The notes: generated by a model not told the origin, from the letters alone. A DNA stretch of 64,000 nucleotides from an uncultured Lachnospiraceae bacterium (GCA_934293575.1 CAKQYU010000002.1:248001-312000), one strand, 5' to 3'; shown: positions 1 through 10,571, numbered from the stretch's first letter. Numbers and translations are program-made.

Positions 1-10
1 ACGCTTTTCT

Positions 11-2815
11 TTATTGAATTGGAACGAAGGTAACGGTAACCGTATGGTTGCTGCTTAGGTTTGTAAATGTATAGGAAGTAATAGCTCCTTTTGCAACACC
101 GTCAACCGTTACATTTGAAACCTGATATCCATCACCTGCAACAAAAGAAATTGTAACACTTTCCGTTGCATATGCGGAGGTTGGGCCGGATACATAACCT
201 TCTCCTTCCACATTGGATGTGATAGAGTATACGGAATAACTGTCCTGTCCGGTGTTGGCTGTATTTTCTTCAACCGGCCGGGTATGGGTCGGACAGGTAT
301 ATTCATTGAAATGCTCAGGGAAGATATCACTGTTTTCGCCTTCAATAATGACCTTTCCGTTTTCGTCGGTTGAGAAATGGTAAACGGTTACATCCGGACA
401 ATAATCCGTTGCCTTGTAATGTGTTTCGTTACAAATCTTGATTGTCTGATGTATGTCACAGGTTTTTGTTGGCTCCGTTCCTTTTGCGAAATACTCGGAA
501 CGGGTGGATGTACATTGTCCTTCTACCGGTAACATTCCGGATGTGGCACAAACCGTAATATGGTCGATGTCACTTGGCATTTCAAAGGTAGCTGAGGTAT
601 CCTGCCCCTTTGCGGATACAATCCGGTCCATTATTTTTCTCCAGATTACTTTGTGTGTATTCTGGTTCGTAAAGTTCGTGTTTGAATCATATCCCATCCA
701 GATACTTGCGGTATAAAAAGGTGTGGAACCGCAGAACCAATAGTCATAATTGCTCGAAGTTGTTCCGGTTTTGCCGGCTACCACCATTCCGCAGCTTAAT
801 CGTGCCGCAGTACCGGTACCGGAAGTTACTACATCCTGCATGGCATTATTGATTAACCAGGCGGTGGATTCTTTCATAATTTGTTTTGGCTCCGGTGTAT
901 TATCGATTAATACATTGCCGTTGTGATCCAATACCTTGGAATAAAAGGTAGGTTTGATATAAGCTCCATGGTTAGCAATGGAAGCATAGGCTCCGGTTAA
1001 CTCTAAATTGGTTACACCGTCTGTCAGACCACCTAAACACATAGATTCATTGATGTCGCTTTCCGGCATACCGTTAGTTGAAGTATCTCCGTTCTTTAAG
1101 GTTGTAATTCCCATATTACATAAGTAATCATAACCGACCTGAGGTGTTACCTCCTGGAAACATTTGACGGTGATGATATTCATGGAATCTTTGATTGCGG
1201 TACGGATTGTCTGTTGTCCGCGATAACCGCTGTACCAGTTTTTGATTGGCGTTCCGTTGCTGTAGTTGGTTGCTTCGTCCATGAAGCTTGTTGCCAATGT
1301 CATTCCCGCTGTATCAAGGGCAGGAACATAGGTGGATAAAACCTTAAAGGTAGAACCGGGCTGCCGTTTGGAATCGGTTGCACGGTTTAACGTCAGATTG
1401 CCGATTTTGTCACCGCGGCCGCCGCAGATTGCTTTGACCTGTCCGGTTGACTGATCCATAATCACAAAAGAGGATTGAGGCTGGATAGTGGTTGAGAAAG
1501 ATTCGGCAACCTCCTGATATCCGGTTTGTCCCATAATATAATCTTTGTATTCGTCTGCTGCCGCCCGTGCGGTCTCTTCGCTGGAATAAATTAAGTTATA
1601 CTTACTGTTTTCTGTTTTTTCTTTAAAGTAATTAATTAAATGATTGCTCGAGTAATTATATAATTCTCCAGTTTTTGGATCCGTTAGTGTCAATGCATAA
1701 TTTAATGCCACATTGGTGTTGCTTGGATAATTATCCGGATTGTTGATTTCTTCGTCACAGATGGACTGGATTTCCTCATCCTGATTGATATAAATACTAA
1801 GTCCTCCGGAATAAATGGCGTTAAATGCCTGTGTCTCGGTATATCCCAATTCATTAACCAGCTGATCGGTTAGTGCATTGATAACGGAATCTATATAGTA
1901 GGAGTTATAGCTTTTGTTGGAATCCTGTGTTTTGTTAAGGGAAATACGTGCATAGACATCATCTGTCATTGCGGTTTCGTATTCCTGTTTGGTAATCAGT
2001 TCCTGTTCTAACATTTTCTGCAATACAATATTTCTTCGCTTCTTGTTGTTGTCCGGATGAAGAACCGGATCAAATTCGGTTGGACTTTGTGTAATGGCGG
2101 CAATGACAGCACATTCGGAGAGGGTTAAATCATTTAACGATTCTTTTCCGAAGTATGTTTCCGCGGCGGTCTGCACACCGTTTGCCCCTTCTCCTAAATA
2201 GATTGCATTCAGATAAAGTTCCATGATGTCTTTTTTGTCAATCTGTTTTTCCAATTCAATTGCCAGATACTGTTCCTGAATTTTTCGCTCTAACGAATCC
2301 ATAAAGGTGGTTTCGTTTAATCCGACATTAAAAATCTGATTTTTGATTAACTGCTGCGTGATGGTGGAAGCACCCTCTGAAAAGTTACGGTTTTTGATAC
2401 CCACCGCAAAAGCACGGACAATTCCTCTCGGATCAATACCGTTATGTTCCCAGAAGCGTTCATCTTCTATGGCAACAAATGCGTTTACCATATCCTCTGG
2501 GATGTTGTCATATTCAACATAGACACGGTTGGAATTGGCGGTCGAAAGGGTGGTTAATTTACTGCCGTCCTCTCTGTAAATGGTTGTCTGGAATTCCTCA
2601 AGTTTTACACTGTCTTTGATGTCGCTGATATCGGGAGCGCTGTCAAGAATTGCGGAAACCATACCGATACCGGCACCTGCACCCGCTAACAGACCAAAGC
2701 CGAATATAACAAGAAAGGTTTTATAAAACAGATATCGAAATTTTCCTTTTGCTTTGGTACGTTTGGATACCAGTTTTTTTTGTTTTTTATTTGTATTATA
2801 TTTTGAATAATTCAT
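11..2815 (-). CDS. Class A penicillin-binding protein (bifunctional transglycosylase/transpeptidase)
   Basis: Polymerises lipid II and cross-links peptidoglycan outside the membrane. A cytoplasmic basic N-terminus is followed by one membrane segment (about residues 28-58). The GT51 domain shows EDERFWEHNG with catalytic Glu117, then EGASTITQQL and NAIYLGEGANGVQ. The transpeptidase domain has STFK (Ser488), SMN and KTGT (Lys682). A Cys-rich stretch follows, and the last ~65 residues resemble a divergent InlB B-repeat module (GYQVSNVTVDG, HTVTVTFVP), which is not usual for the family. I chose the ATG at 2815 because GGAGG lies just upstream; a TTG 17 codons earlier (2866) lies before the predicted transcription start. 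Length 934 residues. The gene stands alone, divergent from yigZ. Confidence 0.95.
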   Translation of the reverse strand: MNYSKYNTNKKQKKLVSKRTKAKGKFRYLFYKTFLVIFGFGLLAGAGAGIGMVSAILDSAPDISDIKDSVKLEEFQTTIYREDGSKLTTLSTANSNRVYVEYDNIPEDMVNAFVAIEDERFWEHNGIDPRGIVRAFAVGIKNRNFSEGASTITQQLIKNQIFNVGLNETTFMDSLERKIQEQYLAIELEKQIDKKDIMELYLNAIYLGEGANGVQTAAETYFGKESLNDLTLSECAVIAAITQSPTEFDPVLHPDNNKKRRNIVLQKMLEQELITKQEYETAMTDDVYARISLNKTQDSNKSYNSYYIDSVINALTDQLVNELGYTETQAFNAIYSGGLSIYINQDEEIQSICDEEINNPDNYPSNTNVALNYALTLTDPKTGELYNYSSNHLINYFKEKTENSKYNLIYSSEETARAAADEYKDYIMGQTGYQEVAESFSTTIQPQSSFVIMDQSTGQVKAICGGRGDKIGNLTLNRATDSKRQPGSTFKVLSTYVPALDTAGMTLATSFMDEATNYSNGTPIKNWYSGYRGQQTIRTAIKDSMNIITVKCFQEVTPQVGYDYLCNMGITTLKNGDTSTNGMPESDINESMCLGGLTDGVTNLELTGAYASIANHGAYIKPTFYSKVLDHNGNVLIDNTPEPKQIMKESTAWLINNAMQDVVTSGTGTAARLSCGMVVAGKTGTTSSNYDYWFCGSTPFYTASIWMGYDSNTNFTNQNTHKVIWRKIMDRIVSAKGQDTSATFEMPSDIDHITVCATSGMLPVEGQCTSTRSEYFAKGTEPTKTCDIHQTIKICNETHYKATDYCPDVTVYHFSTDENGKVIIEGENSDIFPEHFNEYTCPTHTRPVEENTANTGQDSYSVYSITSNVEGEGYVSGPTSAYATESVTISFVAGDGYQVSNVTVDGVAKGAITSYTFTNLSSNHTVTVTFVPIQ

Positions 2816-2856
2816 GGATTTCCTCCGTTTAACAAGAATGAAGTATAGATACAACC

Positions 2857-2885
2857 ATTTTAACAAGATATAAGCAATATTTCAA
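2857..2885 (-). promoter_or_regulatory. Sigma-A promoter of the penicillin-binding protein gene
   Basis: Read on the minus strand: TTGAAA, a 17-base spacer, then TAAAAT. Transcription would start about 35 bases before the chosen ATG, which leaves room for GGAGG and rules out the longer TTG-initiated reading. Confidence 0.7.
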
Positions 2886-2959
2886 TTACGGGTTACATCA
2901 AATTATGACCGTAAATAAATGAACTTATACATATTTTTATAGAAATTGCAGAAAGAATC

Positions 2960-2968
2960 TGTTATGAT
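2960..2968 (+). promoter_or_regulatory. Possible extended -10 promoter for yigZ
   Basis: TG-T-TATGAT is an extended -10 element. No good -35 is seen 17 bases upstream (TAGAAA at best), so this is a moderate call. It lies about 75 bases before the yigZ start. Confidence 0.4.
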
Positions 2969-3042
2969 ATGAAGGGGTCAAACGCAAGAAGTTGTGGTTG
3001 CCTTTGTTATGTAACACAAGGTATTATGGTAGGAGATGACAG

Positions 3043-3681
3043 ATGGTAAAAGAATACCGTACCATATTTGATATGGGAACAGATGAAATTGTCGAAAAAA
3101 AATCCAGATTTATAGGTTATGTTGCACATGTGGAATCGGAAGAGGAAGCGGACGCATTTGTTTTAAGTATAAAGAAAAAACATTATGATGCCAGACATAA
3201 CTGCTATGCTTATGTAATAGGAGAAAATCAGCAAAAACTGCGTTTTTCGGATGATGGAGAACCGGGCGGAACAGCGGGAAAACCGATTTTGGAGGTGATT
3301 ACCGGATTGGGACTGGTTGATGTATGTATAGTGGTTACAAGATATTTTGGAGGTACATTACTTGGAACGGGTGGTCTTCTTCGGGCATATACGCAGGCGG
3401 CACAAAAATGTGTGGAAGCAACGGAAATTATAAACAAACAATTGGTGATTCCGGTGAATATTGTTACAAATTACAATGATTTGGGAAAAATTCAGTATCT
3501 GCTTGGAACAGAAAAAATACCGGTTACAGAAAGTGATTATGGGGAAGAGGTAAAGCTTACGGTGGCGGTTCCGTATGATGATTATGACCGCTTAGAGAAA
3601 CAATTGATTGAAATAACGGCGGCAAAGGTTACATTGGAAAAAAATGAAGCTGTTTTTGCTGTGGTTAAGCACGCGTACTGA
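3043..3681 (+). CDS. yigZ: YigZ/IMPACT family protein
   Basis: 212 residues, the usual family length. The N-terminal UPF0029 (Impact) domain spans about residues 18-125 and shows RFIGYVAHV, HNCYAYVIG, DDGEPGGTAGKP and VVTRYFGGTLLGTGGL, the family hallmarks. A small DUF1949 domain follows (about 138-195). The biochemical role of bacterial YigZ is not settled; eukaryotic IMPACT proteins act on translation control through GCN1. AGGAGATGACAG precedes the ATG. The RND exporter gene follows after 18 bases, so the two are probably cotranscribed, although no functional link is evident. Confidence 0.9.
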   Translation: MVKEYRTIFDMGTDEIVEKKSRFIGYVAHVESEEEADAFVLSIKKKHYDARHNCYAYVIGENQQKLRFSDDGEPGGTAGKPILEVITGLGLVDVCIVVTRYFGGTLLGTGGLLRAYTQAAQKCVEATEIINKQLVIPVNIVTNYNDLGKIQYLLGTEKIPVTESDYGEEVKLTVAVPYDDYDRLEKQLIEITAAKVTLEKNEAVFAVVKHAY

Positions 3682-3699
3682 TACAGACAGGAGGATAAT

Positions 3700-6600
3700 A
3701 TGATAGCGAAGTTCAGTGTGAAGAAAGCTTATACCATTATTGTGGGTATTGTGCTGGTGTTGATTTTAGGTGTGGTGGCTTATACGAAGATGACGGTAGA
3801 TTTGCTGCCCTCAATGGAACTGCCGTATGCAATTATTTTGACCACTTACCCGGGAGCCAGTCCGGAAACAGTTGAAACGGGAGTGACAAAGCCGGTTGAA
3901 CAGTCGGTTGCTACGATTGACAATGTAAAAGAAATTCAGTCTATGTCGGCAGATAATTATTCTATGGTTATCGTAGAATTTAATTCCGATGCCAACATGG
4001 ATGCTGCAACAATTGATATGCGGGAAAAATTGGATCAGATTACCGGATATTTTGATGACAGTGTTGGAAATCCGATTATCATGAAATTAAATCCGAATAT
4101 GATGCCGGTTATGGTTGCAGCGGTTGATATGAAGGATGCCAGCCAGATTGAACTCAGCCATTATGTGGAGGATACATTGAGCCCGGAGATTGAAGGAGTA
4201 AGCGGTGTTGCGTCTGTTACTTCAATGGGTATTGTAGAGGAATCGGTACAGGTTATCATCCGGGAAGATAAAGTAAAAGCAGTAAATAAGCAGGTAAAAA
4301 AGGCGTTAGATGATAAATTTGAGGAAGCACAGAATGCTTTGGATGATGCACAAAGCCAGATTAACAGTGGAAAGAACCGGTTAAATGCCGGACAAAAAAC
4401 TGCGGGAGCGGAATTTGCCAAAGCGGAAGTGGAAATCGACAATCAAAAGCTTCAGTTGTTAGACTCAGAGGATAAAATTAATTCGGCTTATGCGGATTTA
4501 TTGGAAAAAGAAACAGAATTAAACAATGCAAAGGCTTCTTTGGAATCCGCAATTTCCGGACTTACACAGCTAAAGGACGGATATGATAATGCAGTAGCGG
4601 GTAAAACGAATTTAGAAAATCTGATGAAGACAGCCGGTGAACAGGAACAGGCTGCCTATGCAGTTCAGATTGCAGCGTTGGAAAGTACAATTGCACAGAT
4701 GGAACAACAGCTGGCGGCAATGGGCTTAGAAGATGCGGATGGTAATGCGATTACATTTGCAACACTCGGAACATATATTACTTCGTTGAATGCTCAGCTG
4801 ACAGAGGTAGAAAGCGGTCTGACACAGATTGCTTCCGGTAAAACAACTTTGAATGAAACGATGAATAAAATCTCCGGTGGAAAGAGTGCAATCGATGAAG
4901 GCAAAATTGCCTTAAAGACAAAACAGGCAGAAACCCAGAGTCAGATGGATGAGGCAAGAATCCAGTTAGAGCAGGGAGAAAGCGAGTTAGAATCGCAAAA
5001 GCAAAACCTTGAAGATGCAAAGGATGCCGCATATGAAGGTGCGGATTTGAATACGATTATTTCTACGGATTTGATTAAGGGTATGCTGACTGCCCAGAAC
5101 TTTGATTTCCCGGCAGGCTATGTGACAGAGGATGATGTGGATTATCTGGTGCGTGTGGGAAACAAATTCGAAGATGTTGAAGATCTTTCGGATTTTGTAT
5201 TACTGGATCTTGGTATGGATGGAGTGGATCCGATTAAGCTTTCCGATGTGGCAGATGTCTTTATTGAAGACAATGCAGATTCCATTTATACAAAGGTAAA
5301 TGGAAAGCCGGGTGTAATTTTATCCATTGCAAAGCAGAATGAATATTCAACAAAAGAAGTTGCGGATAACATCAATAAGAAATTTGACGAGATATCCAAA
5401 TCCAATAAAGACGTGTCTTTCACATCGTTAATGGATCAGGGAATGTATATTGACTTTGTTGCGGATTCGGTATTACAGAATCTGTTATTGGGAGCAGCGC
5501 TGGCAATCCTTATCCTGTTATTTTTCTTAAAGGATATCCGACCGACCGGTATTATTGCCGTATCGATTCCGGTATCCGTTGTATTTGCAATTGTTATGAT
5601 GTATTTCAGCAATGTTACCCTGAATGTCATTTCATTGTCCGGTCTGGCACTGGGCGTAGGTATGCTGGTGGATAATTCCATTGTCGTAATCGAGAATATT
5701 TATCGTTTGCGAAAGGATGGATATCCGGTAAAAGAGGCTGCCATTAAGGGAGCCGGTCAGATGGTTGGAGCAATCACAGCCTCAACTTTGACAACAGTAT
5801 GTGTCTTTTTGCCAATCGTCTTTACAACGGGTATTACCAAACAGTTATTTACGGATATGGGACTTACCATTGCTTATTCATTGCTGGCAAGTTTGATTGT
5901 GGCAGTTACATTTGTACCAATGGTAGCATCAAAAACCTTTGAAAAGATTTCCGAAAAGGACAATAAATGGATAACGGCAGTCAGTAACCGATATGCAGAT
6001 TTTCTTCCTAAGGTATTGAATCATAAGAAAATTGTGTTTGTGCTTGTACTTGTTTTGTTTGTGGGCAGTACGGCGCTTGCATTGGCAAAAGGATTTTCGT
6101 TTATTCCGGAAATGGATTCCACACAGATGACGATGACGCTTACGATGCCGGAGGATACCAAGACGTTAGAGGAAACTGCCAATGTTTCGGATGAAGTGAT
6201 TGACAGAGTATTGGAGATTGATGATGTGAAGACAGTTGGTGCATTGGTGGGCGGAAGTTCGATGTCAATGCTTGGACTCGGTTCGGATGATTCATTTGAT
6301 ACCGTAAGTTTTTATATTGAATGTAAGGATGATAAAAAACATACCAATAATGAAATTGCAGATATGATATTGGATAAAACTTCGGATTTGGACTGTGATA
6401 TATCGGTATCGGCTTCGAGTATGGATATGAGCTCGTTGATGGCTTCGGGTGTGTCGGTTCAGATAGAGGGTAAGGATTTGGATACCTTACAGGATTTGGC
6501 AGTTAAGCTTGGCAGGAAGCTTGAAAAGGTTGATGGACTTGAGGAAGTCGATAATGGTGTAGAGGATGCAACACCGGAGTACCGGGTTGTTGTAGACAAG

Positions 6601-7551
6601 GATAAGGCTGCAAAATACGGTTTAACCGTTGCACAGGTATATCAGAAAATTCAGGGTGCATTGGCAGAGGCAAGCTCCGCTACCACATTAAGTACGGACG
6701 ACAAAGATTATTCCGTATATGTAAAGGATGAGGCGGAAGAAAACTATACCATAGACGATGTAAAGAATCTTACCATTGAAGGAAAAGAAGGCGAAGAATC
6801 GGTTGATGTAAAGATAAATAAAATTGCCAAGGTAGAGGATGCTAATGCATTATCGGTTATCAACAGAAAGAATCAGACAAGATATATTACGGTCAGCGGT
6901 CAGATTAAGGATGGATATGTGACAACCAATGTATCAAATCAGGTAAAGAAAATTGTGAACAAGATGGATTTGCCGGATGGATATCAGATTGAAATGAACG
7001 GTGAAAATGAAACGGTTATGGAATCTATGAAGCAGGTTATGCTGATGATGATATTGGCAATTGCTTTCATGTATCTGATTATGGTTGCCCAGTTCCAGTC
7101 GTTGAAGAGTCCGTTTATTATCATGTTTACCCTGCCGCTTGCATTTACCGGTGGATTTGCAGCATTGGTTATGACCGGAAATGATGTAAGTATTATTGCC
7201 ATGATCGGTATGGTTATGTTAGCCGGTATTATCGTGAATAACGGTATTGTATTTGTGGATTCCGTTAACCAGTTACGGGAAGAAGGAATGGATATCCGAA
7301 ATGCAATTGTGACAACGGGTCGGCATCGTCTGCGTCCGATTATTATGACAGCTTTGACAACCATTCTCGGTCTGCTTCCGATGGCGGTTGGTTCCGGTAT
7401 GGGTTCCGATATGGCACAACCAATGGCATTGGTTGTAATAGGCGGTCTGATTTACGGTACGTTACTGACATTAATCGTGGTACCGTGTATATACGAGGCA
7501 TTTAATCGGAAGAAAAAGAGAGGACAGGCAGAAACAGAAGAAGAACAATAA
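3700..7551 (+). CDS. RND family efflux transporter with coiled-coil insert
   Basis: Proton-driven membrane exporter of the AcrB/SwrC superfamily, 1283 residues, longer than the ~1030-1060 of typical members. TM1 is at about residues 10-30. The extra length is a run of alpha-helical heptad-like sequence at about residues 200-455 in the first extracytoplasmic loop. The second membrane block starts near residue 587 and contains GVGMLVDNSIVVIEN with relay Asp658. The last block starts near residue 1105; where AcrB has Lys940 this protein has Asn1180 (IIVNNGIVFVD). Substrate unknown. No membrane fusion protein or outer channel gene is adjacent, as expected in a monoderm. GGAGG precedes the ATG. 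Confidence 0.9.
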   Translation: MIAKFSVKKAYTIIVGIVLVLILGVVAYTKMTVDLLPSMELPYAIILTTYPGASPETVETGVTKPVEQSVATIDNVKEIQSMSADNYSMVIVEFNSDANMDAATIDMREKLDQITGYFDDSVGNPIIMKLNPNMMPVMVAAVDMKDASQIELSHYVEDTLSPEIEGVSGVASVTSMGIVEESVQVIIREDKVKAVNKQVKKALDDKFEEAQNALDDAQSQINSGKNRLNAGQKTAGAEFAKAEVEIDNQKLQLLDSEDKINSAYADLLEKETELNNAKASLESAISGLTQLKDGYDNAVAGKTNLENLMKTAGEQEQAAYAVQIAALESTIAQMEQQLAAMGLEDADGNAITFATLGTYITSLNAQLTEVESGLTQIASGKTTLNETMNKISGGKSAIDEGKIALKTKQAETQSQMDEARIQLEQGESELESQKQNLEDAKDAAYEGADLNTIISTDLIKGMLTAQNFDFPAGYVTEDDVDYLVRVGNKFEDVEDLSDFVLLDLGMDGVDPIKLSDVADVFIEDNADSIYTKVNGKPGVILSIAKQNEYSTKEVADNINKKFDEISKSNKDVSFTSLMDQGMYIDFVADSVLQNLLLGAALAILILLFFLKDIRPTGIIAVSIPVSVVFAIVMMYFSNVTLNVISLSGLALGVGMLVDNSIVVIENIYRLRKDGYPVKEAAIKGAGQMVGAITASTLTTVCVFLPIVFTTGITKQLFTDMGLTIAYSLLASLIVAVTFVPMVASKTFEKISEKDNKWITAVSNRYADFLPKVLNHKKIVFVLVLVLFVGSTALALAKGFSFIPEMDSTQMTMTLTMPEDTKTLEETANVSDEVIDRVLEIDDVKTVGALVGGSSMSMLGLGSDDSFDTVSFYIECKDDKKHTNNEIADMILDKTSDLDCDISVSASSMDMSSLMASGVSVQIEGKDLDTLQDLAVKLGRKLEKVDGLEEVDNGVEDATPEYRVVVDKDKAAKYGLTVAQVYQKIQGALAEASSATTLSTDDKDYSVYVKDEAEENYTIDDVKNLTIEGKEGEESVDVKINKIAKVEDANALSVINRKNQTRYITVSGQIKDGYVTTNVSNQVKKIVNKMDLPDGYQIEMNGENETVMESMKQVMLMMILAIAFMYLIMVAQFQSLKSPFIIMFTLPLAFTGGFAALVMTGNDVSIIAMIGMVMLAGIIVNNGIVFVDSVNQLREEGMDIRNAIVTTGRHRLRPIIMTALTTILGLLPMAVGSGMGSDMAQPMALVVIGGLIYGTLLTLIVVPCIYEAFNRKKKRGQAETEEEQ

Positions 7552-7555
7552 TATA

Positions 7556-7583
7556 TTGGCATTCTGACCTGTTATATGATAAT
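7556..7583 (+). promoter_or_regulatory. Probable sigma-A promoter of the dehydratase-activase operon
   Basis: TTGGCA, 16 bases, GATAAT (or 18 bases to TAATAT). It begins 5 bases after the RND stop codon and lies about 60 bases before the next start. Confidence 0.5.
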
Positions 7584-7642
7584 ATAAATATGTATGTTTA
7601 CTTTTTGAAAAAAGGAAAAACGGAAGAAAAAGAGGTATTGAC

Positions 7643-10570
7643 ATGAGAATTGGTTTGGATGTAGGGTCAACTACTTTAAAATGTGTAGTGTTAGATGATA
7701 AGGATCAGATTGTTTATTCTGATTATCAGAGACATTTTTCTCAGATTACAACAAAAACAGTGGGCATGTTAGATGATATCATGCGTGAATTTCCGGATGA
7801 AAAAGAAATGAGTCTTTGTATATCGGGTTCTGCAGGTATGGGTATTGCCGATTCACTGGGGATACCATTTGAACAGGAAGTATATGCAACCAGAGTTGCA
7901 GTTAATAAAATAATACCGGGAACAGACGTTGTAATAGAGCTAGGTGGAGAGGACGCCAAAATATTGTTCCTGACAGATGGATTGGAAGTCCGTATGAACG
8001 GTTCCTGCGCAGGTGGAACCGGTGCGTTTATAGACCAGATGGCAACTTTGTTGAATATGGAAGCCGGTGCCATGAATGAAGCGGCAAAGCATTATGAGAA
8101 AATATATACAATTGCAAGCCGGTGCGGTGTGTTTGCAAAATCCGATGTGCAGCCTTTATTAAATCAGGGCGCACAGAAAAATGATATTGCGGCAAGTATT
8201 TTTTATGCGGTTGTTAACCAGACAATTGCAGGTCTTGCACAAGGACGTGAGATTGAAGGAAAGGTTGTATATTTAGGCGGACCGCTTACCTTTTTATCAG
8301 AGTTAAGAAAGGCGTTTGACAATACGCTTCATTTAGAGGGAATTGCTCCTGAAAATTCACTTTACTTTGTGGCAATGGGAGCAGCCTTAAAGAAAGACAC
8401 AAAGACATTTGAACTGACGAAATTAAAAGAAAAGATTGAGGGATATACGGCAAGTGGCGGATATGCCAGCTGTCAGCCTTTGTTTACTTCACAGGAGGAG
8501 TTTGATGCATTTTTAGCCCGTCATAAGAAAAATTCGGATCATATAAAGCAGGTTGATACGTTATCCGGTCCGGCATTTTTGGGAATTGATGCAGGTTCCA
8601 CTACCGTAAAAGCAGTGGTTGTTGATGAAAATTCTAATATTTTATGTTCCAGATATCTGCCAAACGGTGGTAATCCCGTTCCGATTATTAAACAGTTTTT
8701 AGAGGATTTGTATCAGCAGTATCCGGATATTCATATTGAATCATCAGCAGTAACCGGATATGGTGAAGAGATGATTATGAATGCATTTGGTGTAGATTTT
8801 GGTATTGTTGAAACGGTTGCACATTTTACCGCAGCAAAAAAATTCCAGCCGGATGTAGATTTTATTATCGATATTGGCGGACAGGATATTAAATGTTTCC
8901 AGATTCGGAACAATGCAATTGATAATATATTCCTGAATGAAGCATGTTCATCCGGATGCGGTTCCTTTTTACAGACGTTTGCAGGTGCCTTAGGTTATCC
9001 GATTGAAGAGTTTGCAACGATGGGATTGTTTGCAGATCGGCCGGTAGATTTAGGTTCACGTTGTACCGTATTTATGAATTCATCCGTAAAACAGGCTCAA
9101 AAAGATGGAGCATCAATTGAAAATATATCGGCAGGATTATCCATTTCGGTAGTAAAGAATGCATTATATAAAGTTATCCGCGCATCTTCCGCAAAACAGC
9201 TTGGAGAGCACATTGTTGTACAGGGTGGAACGTTCTTGAATAATGCGGTTTTGCGTGCATTTGAACAGGAAATCGGACATGATGTGGTACGTCCTGAAAT
9301 GGCAGGAATTATGGGTGCATATGGTGCCGCACTCTATGCGATGGAAAACAGTAACGGAAAGAGTACAATCATCGATGAAAGAGATTTACAAAATTTCACA
9401 CATGAAATAACAATGACAACCTGTAATGGCTGCAATAACCATTGCAAACTGACAATCAATACCTTTGCAAACGGAAGAAGATTTATCAGCGGTAACCGAT
9501 GTGATAAGCCGACTGCAAAGAAGGTTGAGGGCAATCGTTATGATTTGTATGATTACAAACTGAAATTGTTAGAAGAATACAGAAAGTCCAATATCCCGGC
9601 AGATAAGGCAAAGGGAACAATCGGAATTCCGATGGGACTTAATATGTATGAGTTGCTACCGTTCTGGTACACCTTATTTACAAAGCTTGGATATAATGTG
9701 GTAACTTCGCCGAATTCAAGCAGAAGCTTGTATTTAAGCGGACAACATACCATTCCTTCGGATACGGTGTGCTTCCCGGCAAAGTTGATGCACGGTCATA
9801 TTGAAAGTCTGTTAAAAGAAGATGTGGATGCCATTTTCTACCCATGTTTAAGTTACAATATTGATGAAGGATTGGGTGATAATCATTATAATTGTCCGGT
9901 TGTTGCTTATTATCCTGAGGTATTGGAAGCAAATGTAAAGGCGTTGAAGGATGTAACCTTTATTTATGATTATCTGGGAATTCACAGAAGAAAAGACTTT
10001 ACCAAGAAGTTTGCAAAACTGATGGAACATTATTTTGGACCTGTAAAGTTTTCCGAGGTCGCAATGGCATGTAATTATGCATATGAAGAATATGAAAAAC
10101 ACATGCGTCTGGTGCGTATGGAAGGCAAAAAGTATCTTCGTCTGGCAAAGGAAGAAAACAAGCCAATTATTGTACTTGCCGGACGTCCATATCATTTGGA
10201 CCCGGAAATTAATCATGGAATTAATAAACTGATCTGTGATTTGGGAGCCGCTGTGGTTACGGAGGATTCCGTTTCGGATATGACAGGTCATGTGGATACA
10301 AAGGTATTAAATCAGTGGATGTACCATTCAAGAATGTATGCAGCAGCACAATATGTCGGAGAAACAAAAGATCCGAATATGAATCTGGTTCAGTTGGTTT
10401 CTTTCGGATGTGGTGTAGATGCGATTACCACGGATGAGGTACGAAGAATTCTAGAGGAAAACGGAAAAATCTATACACAGATTAAAATCGATGAGATTAC
10501 AAATTTAGGAGCAGTAAAGATTCGTTTGAGAAGTTTATTTGCAGCTACTAAGCAAAAGGGAGGCAGATAA
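7643..10570 (+). CDS. Acyl-CoA dehydratase activase-related protein, two ASKHA domains plus DUF2229
   Basis: 975-residue fusion. The first ASKHA ATPase domain (about 1-260) has GLDVGSTTLK, ELGGEDAK, NGSCAGGTGAF and SRCGVF. The second (about 310-570) has GIDAGSTTVK, DIGGQDIK, NEACSSGCGSF and SRCTVF. In the HgdC/BcrA activases such Cys residues hold a [4Fe-4S] cluster that drives ATP-dependent electron injection into a 2-hydroxyacyl-CoA dehydratase. The C-terminal third (about 580-960) is of the DUF2229 type with CNGCNNHC near its start. The substrate is unknown: fused proteins of this kind are widespread in clostridia and need not be tied to a classic hydroxyacid pathway. AAAGAGG precedes the ATG; the partner gene follows after 1 base. 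Confidence 0.88.
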   Translation: MRIGLDVGSTTLKCVVLDDKDQIVYSDYQRHFSQITTKTVGMLDDIMREFPDEKEMSLCISGSAGMGIADSLGIPFEQEVYATRVAVNKIIPGTDVVIELGGEDAKILFLTDGLEVRMNGSCAGGTGAFIDQMATLLNMEAGAMNEAAKHYEKIYTIASRCGVFAKSDVQPLLNQGAQKNDIAASIFYAVVNQTIAGLAQGREIEGKVVYLGGPLTFLSELRKAFDNTLHLEGIAPENSLYFVAMGAALKKDTKTFELTKLKEKIEGYTASGGYASCQPLFTSQEEFDAFLARHKKNSDHIKQVDTLSGPAFLGIDAGSTTVKAVVVDENSNILCSRYLPNGGNPVPIIKQFLEDLYQQYPDIHIESSAVTGYGEEMIMNAFGVDFGIVETVAHFTAAKKFQPDVDFIIDIGGQDIKCFQIRNNAIDNIFLNEACSSGCGSFLQTFAGALGYPIEEFATMGLFADRPVDLGSRCTVFMNSSVKQAQKDGASIENISAGLSISVVKNALYKVIRASSAKQLGEHIVVQGGTFLNNAVLRAFEQEIGHDVVRPEMAGIMGAYGAALYAMENSNGKSTIIDERDLQNFTHEITMTTCNGCNNHCKLTINTFANGRRFISGNRCDKPTAKKVEGNRYDLYDYKLKLLEEYRKSNIPADKAKGTIGIPMGLNMYELLPFWYTLFTKLGYNVVTSPNSSRSLYLSGQHTIPSDTVCFPAKLMHGHIESLLKEDVDAIFYPCLSYNIDEGLGDNHYNCPVVAYYPEVLEANVKALKDVTFIYDYLGIHRRKDFTKKFAKLMEHYFGPVKFSEVAMACNYAYEEYEKHMRLVRMEGKKYLRLAKEENKPIIVLAGRPYHLDPEINHGINKLICDLGAAVVTEDSVSDMTGHVDTKVLNQWMYHSRMYAAAQYVGETKDPNMNLVQLVSFGCGVDAITTDEVRRILEENGKIYTQIKIDEITNLGAVKIRLRSLFAATKQKGGR

Positions 10571-10571
10571 G

